Part shown: positions 43,105-51,909 of the stretch, piece by piece
Numbering within the stretch: position 1 is the first letter of the stretch
Layout: every line of letters begins with the position of its first letter
Assembly: GCF_024385525.1 (NCBI RefSeq)
Contig: NZ_JANFLU010000010.1
Span: forward strand, 1-64,000
DNA length: 64,000 nt
Reading direction: 5' to 3'
From: Arthrobacter sp. zg-Y238
Lineage (GTDB): Bacteria > Actinomycetota > Actinomycetes > Actinomycetales > Micrococcaceae
Position numbers and translations under genes: made by a program
The notes under the pieces: generated by a model
What the model saw: only the letters and a program-made list of their open reading frames with translations
What the model was told of the DNA's origin: nothing
Database searches by the model: none

Positions 43105-45887
43105 GACTTCCGTCCCGTCGTCGTGAGCTCCGGCCGACGACGGCGGGCGGACAGCCGCTGCACCGCCTTGCCGATCTCGGAGACCACCAGGACGGTGGCG
43201 CCGACGGCGAAGCAGAGGAACCACTGCGCCGAGGTCAGCGGCACCGTGTCAAAGATCCCCGCGAAGAAGCTCAACTGAACCACCAGGATCTGCAGCACCA
43301 CCACAGCCACGAGGGAAACCCAGATGGCGCGGTTGGTGAAGGTCCGCAGGGTGAAGATGCTGCCGGTTTCGGAGCGGACGTTCAACAGGTTGAACACCTG
43401 GTAGAACACGAAGGTGGTAAACGCCATGGTGGTGGCGAAGTTGGTGCTGCCGGCGCTTTCGGGGAACCACCGCGGCGCATTGACCAGGACGGTACAGGTA
43501 CCCACCGCCATCACGATGCCGAGCATTGTCAGCACGGCAATCCGCCTGCCCGTCAGCAGGGGCTCGGTGGCCGGCCGCGGCGGCCGTTTCATCACCTCCG
43601 GATCGGTCCGGTCCACGCCAAGCGCCAGGGCCGGCGGGCCGTCCATGATGATGTTCACCCAGAGGATCTGCAGTGCGGTGAAGGGCGCCCCTCCGGCGAA
43701 GCCGAAGGTTGCCGCTGCAAGGAAGATCAGCACGAAGCCCCAGGCAGTGGTCAGCTGGAACCGGACGAATTTCAGGATGTTGTCGTAGATGCCGCGGCCC
43801 TCTTCGACAGCCGCCACAATAGTGGCGAAGTTGTCGTCGGTGAGGATCATCTTGGCCGCGCCCTTGGACACGTCGGTGCCGGTGATGCCCATGGCAATCC
43901 CGATGTCGGCGCGTTTCAGCGCCGGAGCGTCATTCACGCCGTCGCCGGTCATGGCCACGATGTAGCCGTCCGCCTGAAGCGCCTCCACGATCCGGATCTT
44001 GTGTTCGGGAGAAACCCGGGCCAGCACCCCCAGCTGCGGCGCCTGCCTGCGCAGCTCAGTGTCATCCATGACATCGAGCGCGGTGCCGGCTGCGGCCCTG
44101 CCCTCGATCCCGAGGTCCCTGGCAATCGCCGAGGCCGTGATCAGATGGTCCCCGGTGATCATGTGCACGTCGATTCCGGCGGCCCGCGCCCGGGCAATGG
44201 CTTCGGCTGCCTCCTGCCGCGGCGGATCCAGGATCCCGACGACGGCGTACAGCACCAGGCTCGCTGCCTCGGCAAACAGTGCACCCGGGCTGGCCGGCAG
44301 GGGTGCGTCGAGCACCCGCCCCGCCACGGCCATGGTCCGAAGGCCTGCATTGGCCAGGGACTCCACGTCGCGGGAAATGCGTGCGCGTTCTTCGGCGTCC
44401 AGCGGGACCAGGCCGTCCGGGGTCTGCAGGAACGCGGTCCGGTCCAGGACGACGCCGGGCGCCCCCTTGACGTTGCAGTGCACGGGGGCTCCGGCGTCGT
44501 CGTCGCGGTTGAACGTGGCCATGAACTTGTAGTCGGAGTCGAACGGAACTTCCGCGACGCGCCGGTGGGTGGCCCGGGCGCCGGCGACGTCGATCCCGCC
44601 CTTTTCCGCCAGGACCACGAGGGAGCCCTCGGTCGGGTCGCCGGTCAGCCTGCCGTCCTCGACCGAGGCGTCGTTGCACAGCGCCATGGCCATGTATGCC
44701 TCCGGGGGCAGGGGGGCGGCCTCCCCGTCGGGGCTGAGGATCTTTCCGTCCGTGGAGTAGCCGTTCCCGGTCACCCGGAACCTGCGGCCCGCGGGCGAGT
44801 ACAACCGCCGCACCGTCATTTCATTGAGGGTGAGCGTGCCGGTCTTGTCCGTGCAGATCTGTGACGTGCTGCCGAGGGTCTCCACGGCTGCGAGCTGCTT
44901 GATGATGGCCCCGCGCGCGGCGAGCCGGGAGGCACCCATGGCGAGGGTGAAGGCAACGACGGCGGTCAGCCCCTCGGGAATGGTGGCCACGGCCAGCGAG
45001 ACGGCGGTCAGGAACAGGTCTTCCCAGCTGTCCCCGCGCAGCAGCCCCAGCACGAACACGAGGGCGACGACGGCGAAGGCGATGTAGGTCAGGACCCGCG
45101 CAAGCTGGTCGATGCTGCGCTGCAGGGTGGTTTTTTCCTCGCGGGTGCTCCCCAGCAGATGCGCAATGGTGCCGATCTGGGTGTCCATGCCGGTCCCCGT
45201 CACCAGCAGCACGCCGCGGCCGCGGGTCACATCGGTGTCCATGAACAGCAGGTTGACCCGGTCGGCCACCGGAAGCTGAGGATCTAAAAGCGGGGCGGCT
45301 GCCTTGTTGGTGGGCTTGGACTCGCCGGTGAGTGCCGCCTCGGCCACCTGCAGGCGCACCGCCTCCAGCAGCCGTCCGTCCGCCGGCACGCTGTCCCCGG
45401 CCTCCAGCAGCACGACGTCGCCGGGCACCAGGTCCGTGCGCTCCACGGTCACCGGGTTGCCGGACCGGAGCGCCCGGCAATTGTCCACCGACGCGTTGCG
45501 CAGGGCCTCCAGGCTGTTCTCGGCCCGTTGCTCCTGCACATAGTTCAGGGTGGTATTGAGGATGATGACCAGCAGGATCACCACCGGGGTTTCCCACTCC
45601 TGGGAGACAACGGCACTGACAACCGCGGCGATGATCAGGACGATGGTCAGCCGGTCCGAGAGCAGCGCAAGGATCTTCCGCCACACCGGTACTTTTTTAC
45701 CCTCGGCGAGCTGGTTCGGCCCGTAGCGGTCCAGCCGGTTCCGGACTTCGCCGGCGTCGAGCCCGGCATCCGGGTTCGTGTCCAGCGCCGAGGCCACCTC
45801 TTCCGCGGGGAATAGCCACGGGGACTCCAGGACCTGCTGCTGCATGGAAACGCTTGGGACGCTTCCACTGTTGCCTTGCGAACTCAT
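43083..45887 (-). CDS. P-type cation ATPase (type II, calcium-like)
   Basis: A 934-residue P-type ATPase of the P2 (SERCA/PMR1-like) group that pumps a cation, possibly calcium, across the membrane. The N-terminal cation-ATPase domain (about 20-75) is followed by ALTGESKPTNK (actuator), the phosphorylation motif ICTDKTGTLTLNEM near residue 336, and TGDGVNDAPALKRADIGIAM. A C-terminal six-helix domain completes it. The true start is the ATG at 45887. The open frame upstream is an accidental extension of about 310 codons. The 3' end overlaps the convergent SDR-like gene by 22 bases. No metal-sensing regulator lies beside it. Confidence 0.9.
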   Translation of the reverse strand: MSSQGNSGSVPSVSMQQQVLESPWLFPAEEVASALDTNPDAGLDAGEVRNRLDRYGPNQLAEGKKVPVWRKILALLSDRLTIVLIIAAVVSAVVSQEWETPVVILLVIILNTTLNYVQEQRAENSLEALRNASVDNCRALRSGNPVTVERTDLVPGDVVLLEAGDSVPADGRLLEAVRLQVAEAALTGESKPTNKAAAPLLDPQLPVADRVNLLFMDTDVTRGRGVLLVTGTGMDTQIGTIAHLLGSTREEKTTLQRSIDQLARVLTYIAFAVVALVFVLGLLRGDSWEDLFLTAVSLAVATIPEGLTAVVAFTLAMGASRLAARGAIIKQLAAVETLGSTSQICTDKTGTLTLNEMTVRRLYSPAGRRFRVTGNGYSTDGKILSPDGEAAPLPPEAYMAMALCNDASVEDGRLTGDPTEGSLVVLAEKGGIDVAGARATHRRVAEVPFDSDYKFMATFNRDDDAGAPVHCNVKGAPGVVLDRTAFLQTPDGLVPLDAEERARISRDVESLANAGLRTMAVAGRVLDAPLPASPGALFAEAASLVLYAVVGILDPPRQEAAEAIARARAAGIDVHMITGDHLITASAIARDLGIEGRAAAGTALDVMDDTELRRQAPQLGVLARVSPEHKIRIVEALQADGYIVAMTGDGVNDAPALKRADIGIAMGITGTDVSKGAAKMILTDDNFATIVAAVEEGRGIYDNILKFVRFQLTTAWGFVLIFLAAATFGFAGGAPFTALQILWVNIIMDGPPALALGVDRTDPEVMKRPPRPATEPLLTGRRIAVLTMLGIVMAVGTCTVLVNAPRWFPESAGSTNFATTMAFTTFVFYQVFNLLNVRSETGSIFTLRTFTNRAIWVSLVAVVVLQILVVQLSFFAGIFDTVPLTSAQWFLCFAVGATVLVVSEIGKAVQRLSARRRRPELTTTGRKSYQGEGL
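43115..43143. terminator. Inverted repeat at the convergent SDR-like / ATPase junction
   Basis: CCGTCGTCG (43115-43123) and CGACGACGG (43135-43143) form a 9-bp stem just after the SDR-like stop and inside the last codons of the ATPase gene. It could end SDR transcripts. No T tract is present. Confidence 0.45.
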
Positions 45888-46046
45888 GGGTGCTTCCCGG
45901 TTCCTTGAGGATGGTGCCCTAATGGTAGCAACGCAGGCCGCGGCAGCAGTATGCCTACTGCGGGCCAGCCCGCGCCGGAGACACCGAAAGCCGGAGCGCG
46001 TTGGATGCGCTTTGGATAACTGACGCGACTGCGGCAGGGTGTAGAC

Positions 46047-47087
46047 GTGCCAGAATCCCCCGCAGCCTCCTCCCCCGCACCGTCCTCCCGATGGGACCGC
46101 CTGCGCGGCACTGTCCCCGGACTGCTGACCGCGGCTGCCGCCGTCGTCGCGTCCTTCCTCGTACATCTGCTCCTGCCCGCGGTACCTGTCCTGACGGCTG
46201 CGGTGGTGCTGGGCCTGTTGGCGGCGAATGTACCCGGTAGTGCGGCCATGGCCGCCGGTGCCTGGAAACCGGGACTGGCCCTGGCTGCGCGGAAGTTCCT
46301 GCGCCTTGGAATTGTGCTGCTGGGGCTGAAGGTTTCGCTGGTCGACATCGCCGGACTGGGGTGGACAGCGCTGCTCCTGATCGTGGCGCTGGTGCTGGCG
46401 GCCTTTGCGGGCACGTACGGCATCTGCCGGTTGTTTCGCCTTCCAGGGGATGAACCGGTGCTGATCGCCGCCGGCTTCTCCATCTGCGGTGTTTCCGCCA
46501 TCGGGGCGATGGCCGCAGTCCGCAGGACCCGCACCGAAGAAACGGTGGTGCCGGTCGCCCTGGTGACGCTTTGCGGCACGCTGGCCATTGCAGTGCTGCC
46601 GCTGGCCGGCAGGATGCTGGGCCTGCCGGCGGAAGTCTTTGGTTCCTGGGCCGGGGCGTCGGTGCACGACGTCGGGCAGGTGGTCGCCACCGCGCAGACC
46701 GCCGGTACAGCGGCGCTGGCGGCCGCCGTCGTCGTGAAGCTGGCGCGCGTAGTGCTGCTGGCACCGATGACCGCAGCCGCCGGGCTGCGGGCCCGGCGCG
46801 CGCAGCTTCCGCTGCAAGGCAAACGCCCTCCGCTGGTCCCTTTGTTTGTCCTGGGCTTCCTCGCGCTGATCCTGGTCCGTACCTGGGGCGTGCTGCCCGG
46901 GGCGGCGCTGGAAACCGCCGCCGTCCTGCAGGAGCTGCTCTTCGCCGCGGCGTTGTTTGCGCTGGGGGCCGGTGTCCGGGTGAGGGCGCTCTTCGCGTCC
47001 GGTGTCCGTGCGGCGGCAGCGGCGTTGACGTCGTGGGCCCTGATATCCGGCCTGGGCCTAGCCGCGGCGTTGCTGCTGGCCGGATAG
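46047..47087 (+). CDS. YeiH family putative sulfate/anion exporter
   Basis: A 346-residue membrane protein of the YeiH/UPF0324 family with about ten helices. Recognised by LRLGIVLLGLKVSLVDIAGL near residue 90, AAGFSICGVSAIGAMAAV, FGSWAGASVHDVGQVVATAQ, and the C-terminal paired hydrophobic stretches. The family is annotated as putative sulfate exporters. The substrate is not proven. GTG 46047 is the start, with CAGGGTG upstream. It diverges from the P-type ATPase gene over 159 bases. Confidence 0.88.
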   Translation: MPESPAASSPAPSSRWDRLRGTVPGLLTAAAAVVASFLVHLLLPAVPVLTAAVVLGLLAANVPGSAAMAAGAWKPGLALAARKFLRLGIVLLGLKVSLVDIAGLGWTALLLIVALVLAAFAGTYGICRLFRLPGDEPVLIAAGFSICGVSAIGAMAAVRRTRTEETVVPVALVTLCGTLAIAVLPLAGRMLGLPAEVFGSWAGASVHDVGQVVATAQTAGTAALAAAVVVKLARVVLLAPMTAAAGLRARRAQLPLQGKRPPLVPLFVLGFLALILVRTWGVLPGAALETAAVLQELLFAAALFALGAGVRVRALFASGVRAAAAALTSWALISGLGLAAALLLAG

Positions 47088-47123
47088 TGGGACCAGGGTG
47101 CCGTCAGGGTAGCAACCAGCCCC

Positions 47124-47160
47124 TGCCCACCCAACTCCCCTGCCCACCCACCCACCCACC
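47124..47160 (+). repeat. CCCA tetranucleotide repeat before the GT-C-like gene
   Basis: Four perfect CCCA units at 47143-47158, preceded by a related TGCCCACCCA at 47124-47133, end directly before the AAGGA ribosome binding site of the next gene. Changes in copy number would alter promoter or leader spacing rather than the reading frame. Confidence 0.75.
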
Positions 47161-47175
47161 AAGGACTTGTGAGCC

Positions 47176-48867
47176 ATGTCCGGAGAAGGAGTTGCGCAAC
47201 ACACGGTAGATGGCGCCCAACGGCGTCATGCCGCGCCGTTGCGAATCCGCCCGCAGCTCGCGAACTTGCCGGCTGCCGCCGGTCTGGTGCTGTGCGGGTT
47301 GATCCTGTGGGCCCTGCTGACCAACGTGGTGTTCCCGCACTACGGTGCTTCGCAGTACCGCACCGGGTGGGCACTGCTGGCCGCGGCAGTGGTACCGGGG
47401 CTGATGGCCGGGCTGTATTGGCTGCTGCGGAGAACCGCGGCGGCAGCTGCGCGGCACCGCCCCTGGACGTACCTGCCGTGGGCAGGGGTGTGGGCGCTGC
47501 TGCTGTGGATCCAGATGCGGGTGGCCTACGCCGTCCGGCTTCCCCCGGACTGGGATGCGTATGCCGTCGCCGATGCCGCCGCCGGGCTGGCAGGAAAAAC
47601 GATTGACTCCGTGCCTCCCTATTTCGAGACCAACCCGAACAACCTGCTCCTGATGCTGCTGATAGCGGCGTACTACGAGCTGGCGCTCTCGCTCGGTTTT
47701 CAGGACCTGGGAATGATTACGGCATTCCTTAACGGGTCGGTGCTCTTCGCCGGGACGGTGCTGACGTATTGCGCGGTACGCATGTTGGGCGGCCGGATCG
47801 CCGCCGCCGTTTCGCTGGTGCCGACGACGGTCTTCCTGGTTCTATCGCCGTGGGCGGGAGTGCTCTACTCGGACACGGTCGGTGTTCTGTTCACCGTCCT
47901 GATCCTCTGCCTGCTCTTGGTATCCCGGCGCTCGGCCAGGCTTACCGTCCGTGTGCCGCTGTGGATCCTTGCGGGTGCGGTGGCCGCGGTGGGCTACGGG
48001 ATCAAACCCACCGTGCTGATCTGTCTGGTGGCTGCCGGCATCACGGCGGTATGCCTGCTCGCCGGGCGGAAGGACACCCTGGTCCTGCTGCTCGCCGTGG
48101 TTATTGTCGGCGGGAGCTTCTTCATCGGTAACCGGCTGATTGCGGGCTTTGAGCAACGGAGCCCGGTGATTGCGTTCGACGTCCAAGACAATCCCCACGC
48201 GATGAACATGGGCCATTTCCTGAAGGTCGGCGCGCGCTCTACGGAGGGACCTCACGGGCCCTACTACGGGGCGTACAACGAGGATGATTACCAGAGTACG
48301 GTTGCCATCACCGGTGAAGAGGAGAAATTCCGCCAGGGCGTGCAGGCCTACCAGAACCGGGTGTCCGCCATGGGACCGGGCGGTTACGTTGCCTTCCTCC
48401 ACCATAAGCTGGCATGGATTACGGGAGACGGATCCTTCTTTTCCTTTGGCGAGGGACGGATGACCGGGGAGAATTTCCTTTCATCGCGCCCCGCGGACCA
48501 AGGCATCCAGGACCTGTTCGGCAATACCCGTCCGAACTTTCAATGGATGCTCTCCATCTGGCAGGGAACCTGGTTCGCGATCCTTGCCCTCGTGTCCGTG
48601 CCGTTGTTCCTGCGGACGCCGCGCCTCCTGCGCCCGGAGCTGTCGGCAATGCGGATTGCACTGTTCGGATTGCTCCTGTTCCTTTTGCTCTTCGAGGCGC
48701 GTGCCCGGTTCCTCTATCTCTACGCACCGTATTTCATAGTGCTGGCCTCATTGTCCTTCTCCGCGGTGATGGAACGATTGCCCGGCAGCGGTTCGGAGCC
48801 GCGTAGGGGTCCGGTTACGGCGACCGTCGCATCGGACGGCACCGCCGGCGCCCGCAGAAGTGATTGA
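47176..48867 (+). CDS. Polytopic membrane protein, GT-C glycosyltransferase-like
   Basis: A 563-residue protein with about twelve membrane helices. After the second or third helix there is an extracytoplasmic loop with RLPPDWDAYAVADAAAG, whose Asp residues resemble the catalytic loop Asp of GT-C/PMT-like mannosyltransferases. NPNNLLLMLL follows. A second large loop (about 335-450, QDNPHAMNMGHFLKVGARST) lies before the last helices. It may transfer a sugar from a polyprenyl-phosphate donor outside the membrane. Ppm1 in this window could supply such a donor, but the link is only inference. The start is ATG with AAGGA ten bases upstream. The end lies 8 bases before the chosen pepN start. Confidence 0.75.
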   Translation: MSGEGVAQHTVDGAQRRHAAPLRIRPQLANLPAAAGLVLCGLILWALLTNVVFPHYGASQYRTGWALLAAAVVPGLMAGLYWLLRRTAAAAARHRPWTYLPWAGVWALLLWIQMRVAYAVRLPPDWDAYAVADAAAGLAGKTIDSVPPYFETNPNNLLLMLLIAAYYELALSLGFQDLGMITAFLNGSVLFAGTVLTYCAVRMLGGRIAAAVSLVPTTVFLVLSPWAGVLYSDTVGVLFTVLILCLLLVSRRSARLTVRVPLWILAGAVAAVGYGIKPTVLICLVAAGITAVCLLAGRKDTLVLLLAVVIVGGSFFIGNRLIAGFEQRSPVIAFDVQDNPHAMNMGHFLKVGARSTEGPHGPYYGAYNEDDYQSTVAITGEEEKFRQGVQAYQNRVSAMGPGGYVAFLHHKLAWITGDGSFFSFGEGRMTGENFLSSRPADQGIQDLFGNTRPNFQWMLSIWQGTWFAILALVSVPLFLRTPRLLRPELSAMRIALFGLLLFLLLFEARARFLYLYAPYFIVLASLSFSAVMERLPGSGSEPRRGPVTATVASDGTAGARRSD

Positions 48868-48875
48868 ATGAACAG

Positions 48876-51485
48876 GTGCCTAACCAGAACCTGAGCCGTG
48901 ACGAAGCCGCTCTGCGGTCCCGCCTGCTGTCCGTGACCTCCTACGATGTCCATCTGGACCTGGGCAATGCCCAGGACCAGGACGCCGCAGGCTTCCGGTC
49001 CCGAAGCACCATAACCTTCGGCTGTTCAGAGCCCGGTGCCGAGACGTTCCTGGACTTCATCCACGGCGGGGTGTCCTCGGTTGTCCTGAACGGGGCCGAA
49101 CTGGACCTGGCAGACGTTGTGGGCTCCTCCCGGATCCGCCTGCCCGGCCTGCAGCGGCAAAACACCGTCACCGTCGACGGCACGGCCCTCTACAGCCGGA
49201 GCGGCGAGGGCCTGCACCGCTTCCGCGACCCGGCGGACGGGCAGATCTACCTCTACACGCAGTACGAGCCCGCCGACGCGCGGCGCGTATTTGCCGATTT
49301 TGAGCAGCCGGACCTGAAGGCGTCCTTCAGTTTCACGGTGACGGCGCCGAGTGGCTGGGAGGTGGCTTCCAACGGCGTCGAAACGCAGCGGACACCGCTG
49401 GGTGACGGCGCCCTGAGCCGTTGGGAGTTCGCTGCCACCCAGCGCATCTCCACCTACATCACCACGGTCCTCGCCGGGCCGTACCACCGCGCCGACGACG
49501 AGTGGTCGACCCGGCTCGACGACGGCACCGACCTTCGCGTTCCGCTGGCGGCGTACTGCCGTTCCTCCCTGGCCGAGTACTTCGACGCGGAAAACATCTT
49601 CGCGGTCACTAAACGGGGCCTGGACTACTTCCACCGCCTCTTTGCCTTCCCGTATCCCTTCGGGAAATACGATTCCGCCTTTGTCCCCGAGTACAACCTC
49701 GGCGCCATGGAGAATCCCGGACTGGTGACCTTCACCGAGGCATACGTGTTCCGCTCCAGGGCCACGGAGGCGCAGTACGAGGCGCGCGCCAACACCATCC
49801 TGCACGAGATGGCGCACATGTGGTTCGGCGACCTGGTGACCATGAAGTGGTGGGACGACCTGTGGCTCAAGGAGTCCTTCGCGGACTACATGGGGGCCCT
49901 GGCCGTGGACCGTGCCACCGACTTCACCAACTCCTGGGTGAGCTTCGCGAACCGGCGCAAGGCCTGGGCCTACGTCCAGGACCAGCTGCCCACCACGCAC
50001 CCCATCGTGGCGGACATCCCCGATCTGGAGGCCGCGAAGCAGAACTTCGACGGCATCACGTATGCCAAGGGCGCCTCGGTGCTCAAGCAACTGGTGGCCT
50101 ACGTTGGGTTCGATGCCTTTATCGAGGCTGCCCGGGGGTACTTCCGTGCCCATGCCTTCGGCAACACCACGCTCGCGGACCTCCTCAGTGCCCTGGAAAC
50201 GGCGTCCGGCAGGGACATGGCGCTGTGGTCCAGCCGCTGGCTCCAGACCGCCGGCGTTCCGGTCCTGGTCCCGGAGACCGAAACCGACGACGCCGGTGCC
50301 TACACTTCCGTGGTTATCCGGCAGAATGCTCCGGATCCGGTCAGCGGCGAACAGGTCCCCCGGCCGCACCGGCTCCGCGTCGGACTGTACGATTTCGACG
50401 CCGCCGGAGCCCTGGTCCGCATTGACAGCGTGGAACTGGACGTCGCCGGTGCACGGACGGAGGTACCTGAACTGCTCGGCAGGCAGCGTCCTGCCCTTCT
50501 GCTGCTCAATGACGAGGACCTTACCTACGCCAAGATCCGTTTCGACGACGCGTCACTGGGCACGCTGCTGGAGTCCCTGCACCGGCTCACCGATCCCCTG
50601 GCCCGGGCCATCACGCTTTCAGCGCTGTGGAACAGCGTCCGTGACGGGGTCCTCAGTGCCAAGGACTATGTACGGCTGGTCCAGCGGGTGGCGCCGCAGG
50701 AAAGCGGTGCCGGCGTACTGCAGGTACTGCTGGACAATGCCCTCAGTGCCATTGAGTATTACGCACCGACGTCGCGGCGGGACGGACTGCGCGAGGAGTT
50801 CTACGCACACATTGCCGAGCAGTTGAAGACGGCGGCACCGGGCAGCGACCGGCAGATCATCTGGGCCCGGGCCGCCGCAGGGGCCGGGCGGCGCAGCAGC
50901 ACCTACAACCGGCTGCTGCGCGGACTGCTGGACGGCAGCGCCGGCGTCGAGGGCCTGGCAGTGGATTCCGATCTTCGCTGGCGCCTGTGGGTTGCACTCG
51001 CAGCCACCGATTCCGCCACCCGCGCGGAACTGGACGCCGAACTGGAACGGGACACCACGGCGTCGGGACGGGTGGGCCACACGACCGCAGCGGCTGCCTT
51101 CCCGGATCCAGAGGTGAAGGCTGCGGCCTGGCAGGCGGCAGTCCATTCCGATCGCCTCTCCAACGAGCTGCTCTCGGCCACGATCACCGGGTTCGGCCTG
51201 GGCAGCCACGAGTTGCTGGACGGATACGTGGAGGACTATTTCGCCTCCCTCACCGAGGTCTGGTCCGCACGCAGCATCGAGCTGGCCTCCCGCGTGGTCG
51301 GCGGGCTCTACCCCGGGCACCAGGATGCAGCGCCGGGCATGGCACCGGCCGACCATCCCGTAGTGCAGAAATCGGTCGAATGGCTGGAGCTTCATCCCGG
51401 CGCGCCGGGCGCCCTGCGGCGGATCATCATCGAGCAGCAGGACCAGCTGCTTCGGTCCCTGCGCGTCCAGGCGGCCGGACTGTAG
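48876..51485 (+). CDS. pepN: Aminopeptidase N (M1 family)
   Basis: A zinc aminopeptidase of 869 residues acting in the cytoplasm on N-terminal residues of peptides. The exopeptidase motif GAMENPGL is near residue 277, and the zinc site HEMAH is at 310-314 with Glu-333 as third ligand (LWLKESFADYMG). A C-terminal ERAP1-like helical domain completes it. I chose GTG 48876 because MPNQNLSRDEA matches the actinobacterial family N-terminus. An in-frame TTG at 48864 overlaps the previous gene. No strong ribosome binding site is seen, so coupling to the upstream gene is likely. Confidence 0.94.
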   Translation: MPNQNLSRDEAALRSRLLSVTSYDVHLDLGNAQDQDAAGFRSRSTITFGCSEPGAETFLDFIHGGVSSVVLNGAELDLADVVGSSRIRLPGLQRQNTVTVDGTALYSRSGEGLHRFRDPADGQIYLYTQYEPADARRVFADFEQPDLKASFSFTVTAPSGWEVASNGVETQRTPLGDGALSRWEFAATQRISTYITTVLAGPYHRADDEWSTRLDDGTDLRVPLAAYCRSSLAEYFDAENIFAVTKRGLDYFHRLFAFPYPFGKYDSAFVPEYNLGAMENPGLVTFTEAYVFRSRATEAQYEARANTILHEMAHMWFGDLVTMKWWDDLWLKESFADYMGALAVDRATDFTNSWVSFANRRKAWAYVQDQLPTTHPIVADIPDLEAAKQNFDGITYAKGASVLKQLVAYVGFDAFIEAARGYFRAHAFGNTTLADLLSALETASGRDMALWSSRWLQTAGVPVLVPETETDDAGAYTSVVIRQNAPDPVSGEQVPRPHRLRVGLYDFDAAGALVRIDSVELDVAGARTEVPELLGRQRPALLLLNDEDLTYAKIRFDDASLGTLLESLHRLTDPLARAITLSALWNSVRDGVLSAKDYVRLVQRVAPQESGAGVLQVLLDNALSAIEYYAPTSRRDGLREEFYAHIAEQLKTAAPGSDRQIIWARAAAGAGRRSSTYNRLLRGLLDGSAGVEGLAVDSDLRWRLWVALAATDSATRAELDAELERDTTASGRVGHTTAAAAFPDPEVKAAAWQAAVHSDRLSNELLSATITGFGLGSHELLDGYVEDYFASLTEVWSARSIELASRVVGGLYPGHQDAAPGMAPADHPVVQKSVEWLELHPGAPGALRRIIIEQQDQLLRSLRVQAAGL

Positions 51486-51510
51486 GTCCGGGGAGGCACC
51501 AGGCCCGGCG

Positions 51511-51849
51511 TCAGGCCAGCTGCGGCTTGGCGACGGTGAGGAGGATGGCCGAGTCTTCCAGGGCCGCGACGGAGTGCCGCGCCTGCGGAACAATCAGCAG
51601 GTCTCCCGCGGCGCCGTCCCAGGTGTTGCCCTCCGCGGCCAGGGCAACCCGGCCCTTGAGGACATAGACCGTGGCCTCGCCCGGATTCTCATGCTCGTCC
51701 ATAACAAACCCGGCCCGGAGGGCAATCACGGTCTGCCGCAGCACGTGCTCGTGTCCGCCGTAGACAGTGGAGGCGCTGCGTCCGCTGGCCGCCTGCCGTG
51801 AGGATTCCATGTGTTGGCGGGCGAGGGCGGTCAGCGACTTTTTCTCCAT
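51511..51849 (-). CDS. Cupin domain protein
   Basis: A 112-residue single cupin. The first cupin motif is represented by GFVMDEHENPGEATVYVLKG and the second by DLLIVPQARHSVAALED. The metal His set is partly kept (H-E-N, then H). The helical N-terminus KSLTALARQHMESSRQAASG is typical of small actinobacterial cupins. The function is unknown. It could be a stress or sensing protein. It lies convergent to pepN and 60 bases after the lipoate ligase gene ends. Confidence 0.85.
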   Translation of the reverse strand: MEKKSLTALARQHMESSRQAASGRSASTVYGGHEHVLRQTVIALRAGFVMDEHENPGEATVYVLKGRVALAAEGNTWDGAAGDLLIVPQARHSVAALEDSAILLTVAKPQLA

Positions 51850-51909
51850 CTCCGCAGTCTAGGCCTACGGACCGCCGCCGGGGTAGCGGACGGTCCGCAG
51901 GCCGGCGGG

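Noticed and set aside
45888-46817. N-terminal extension of the P-type ATPase frame
   Set aside because: The extra ~310 codons overlap the YeiH gene on the other strand and the family N-terminus begins at 45887.
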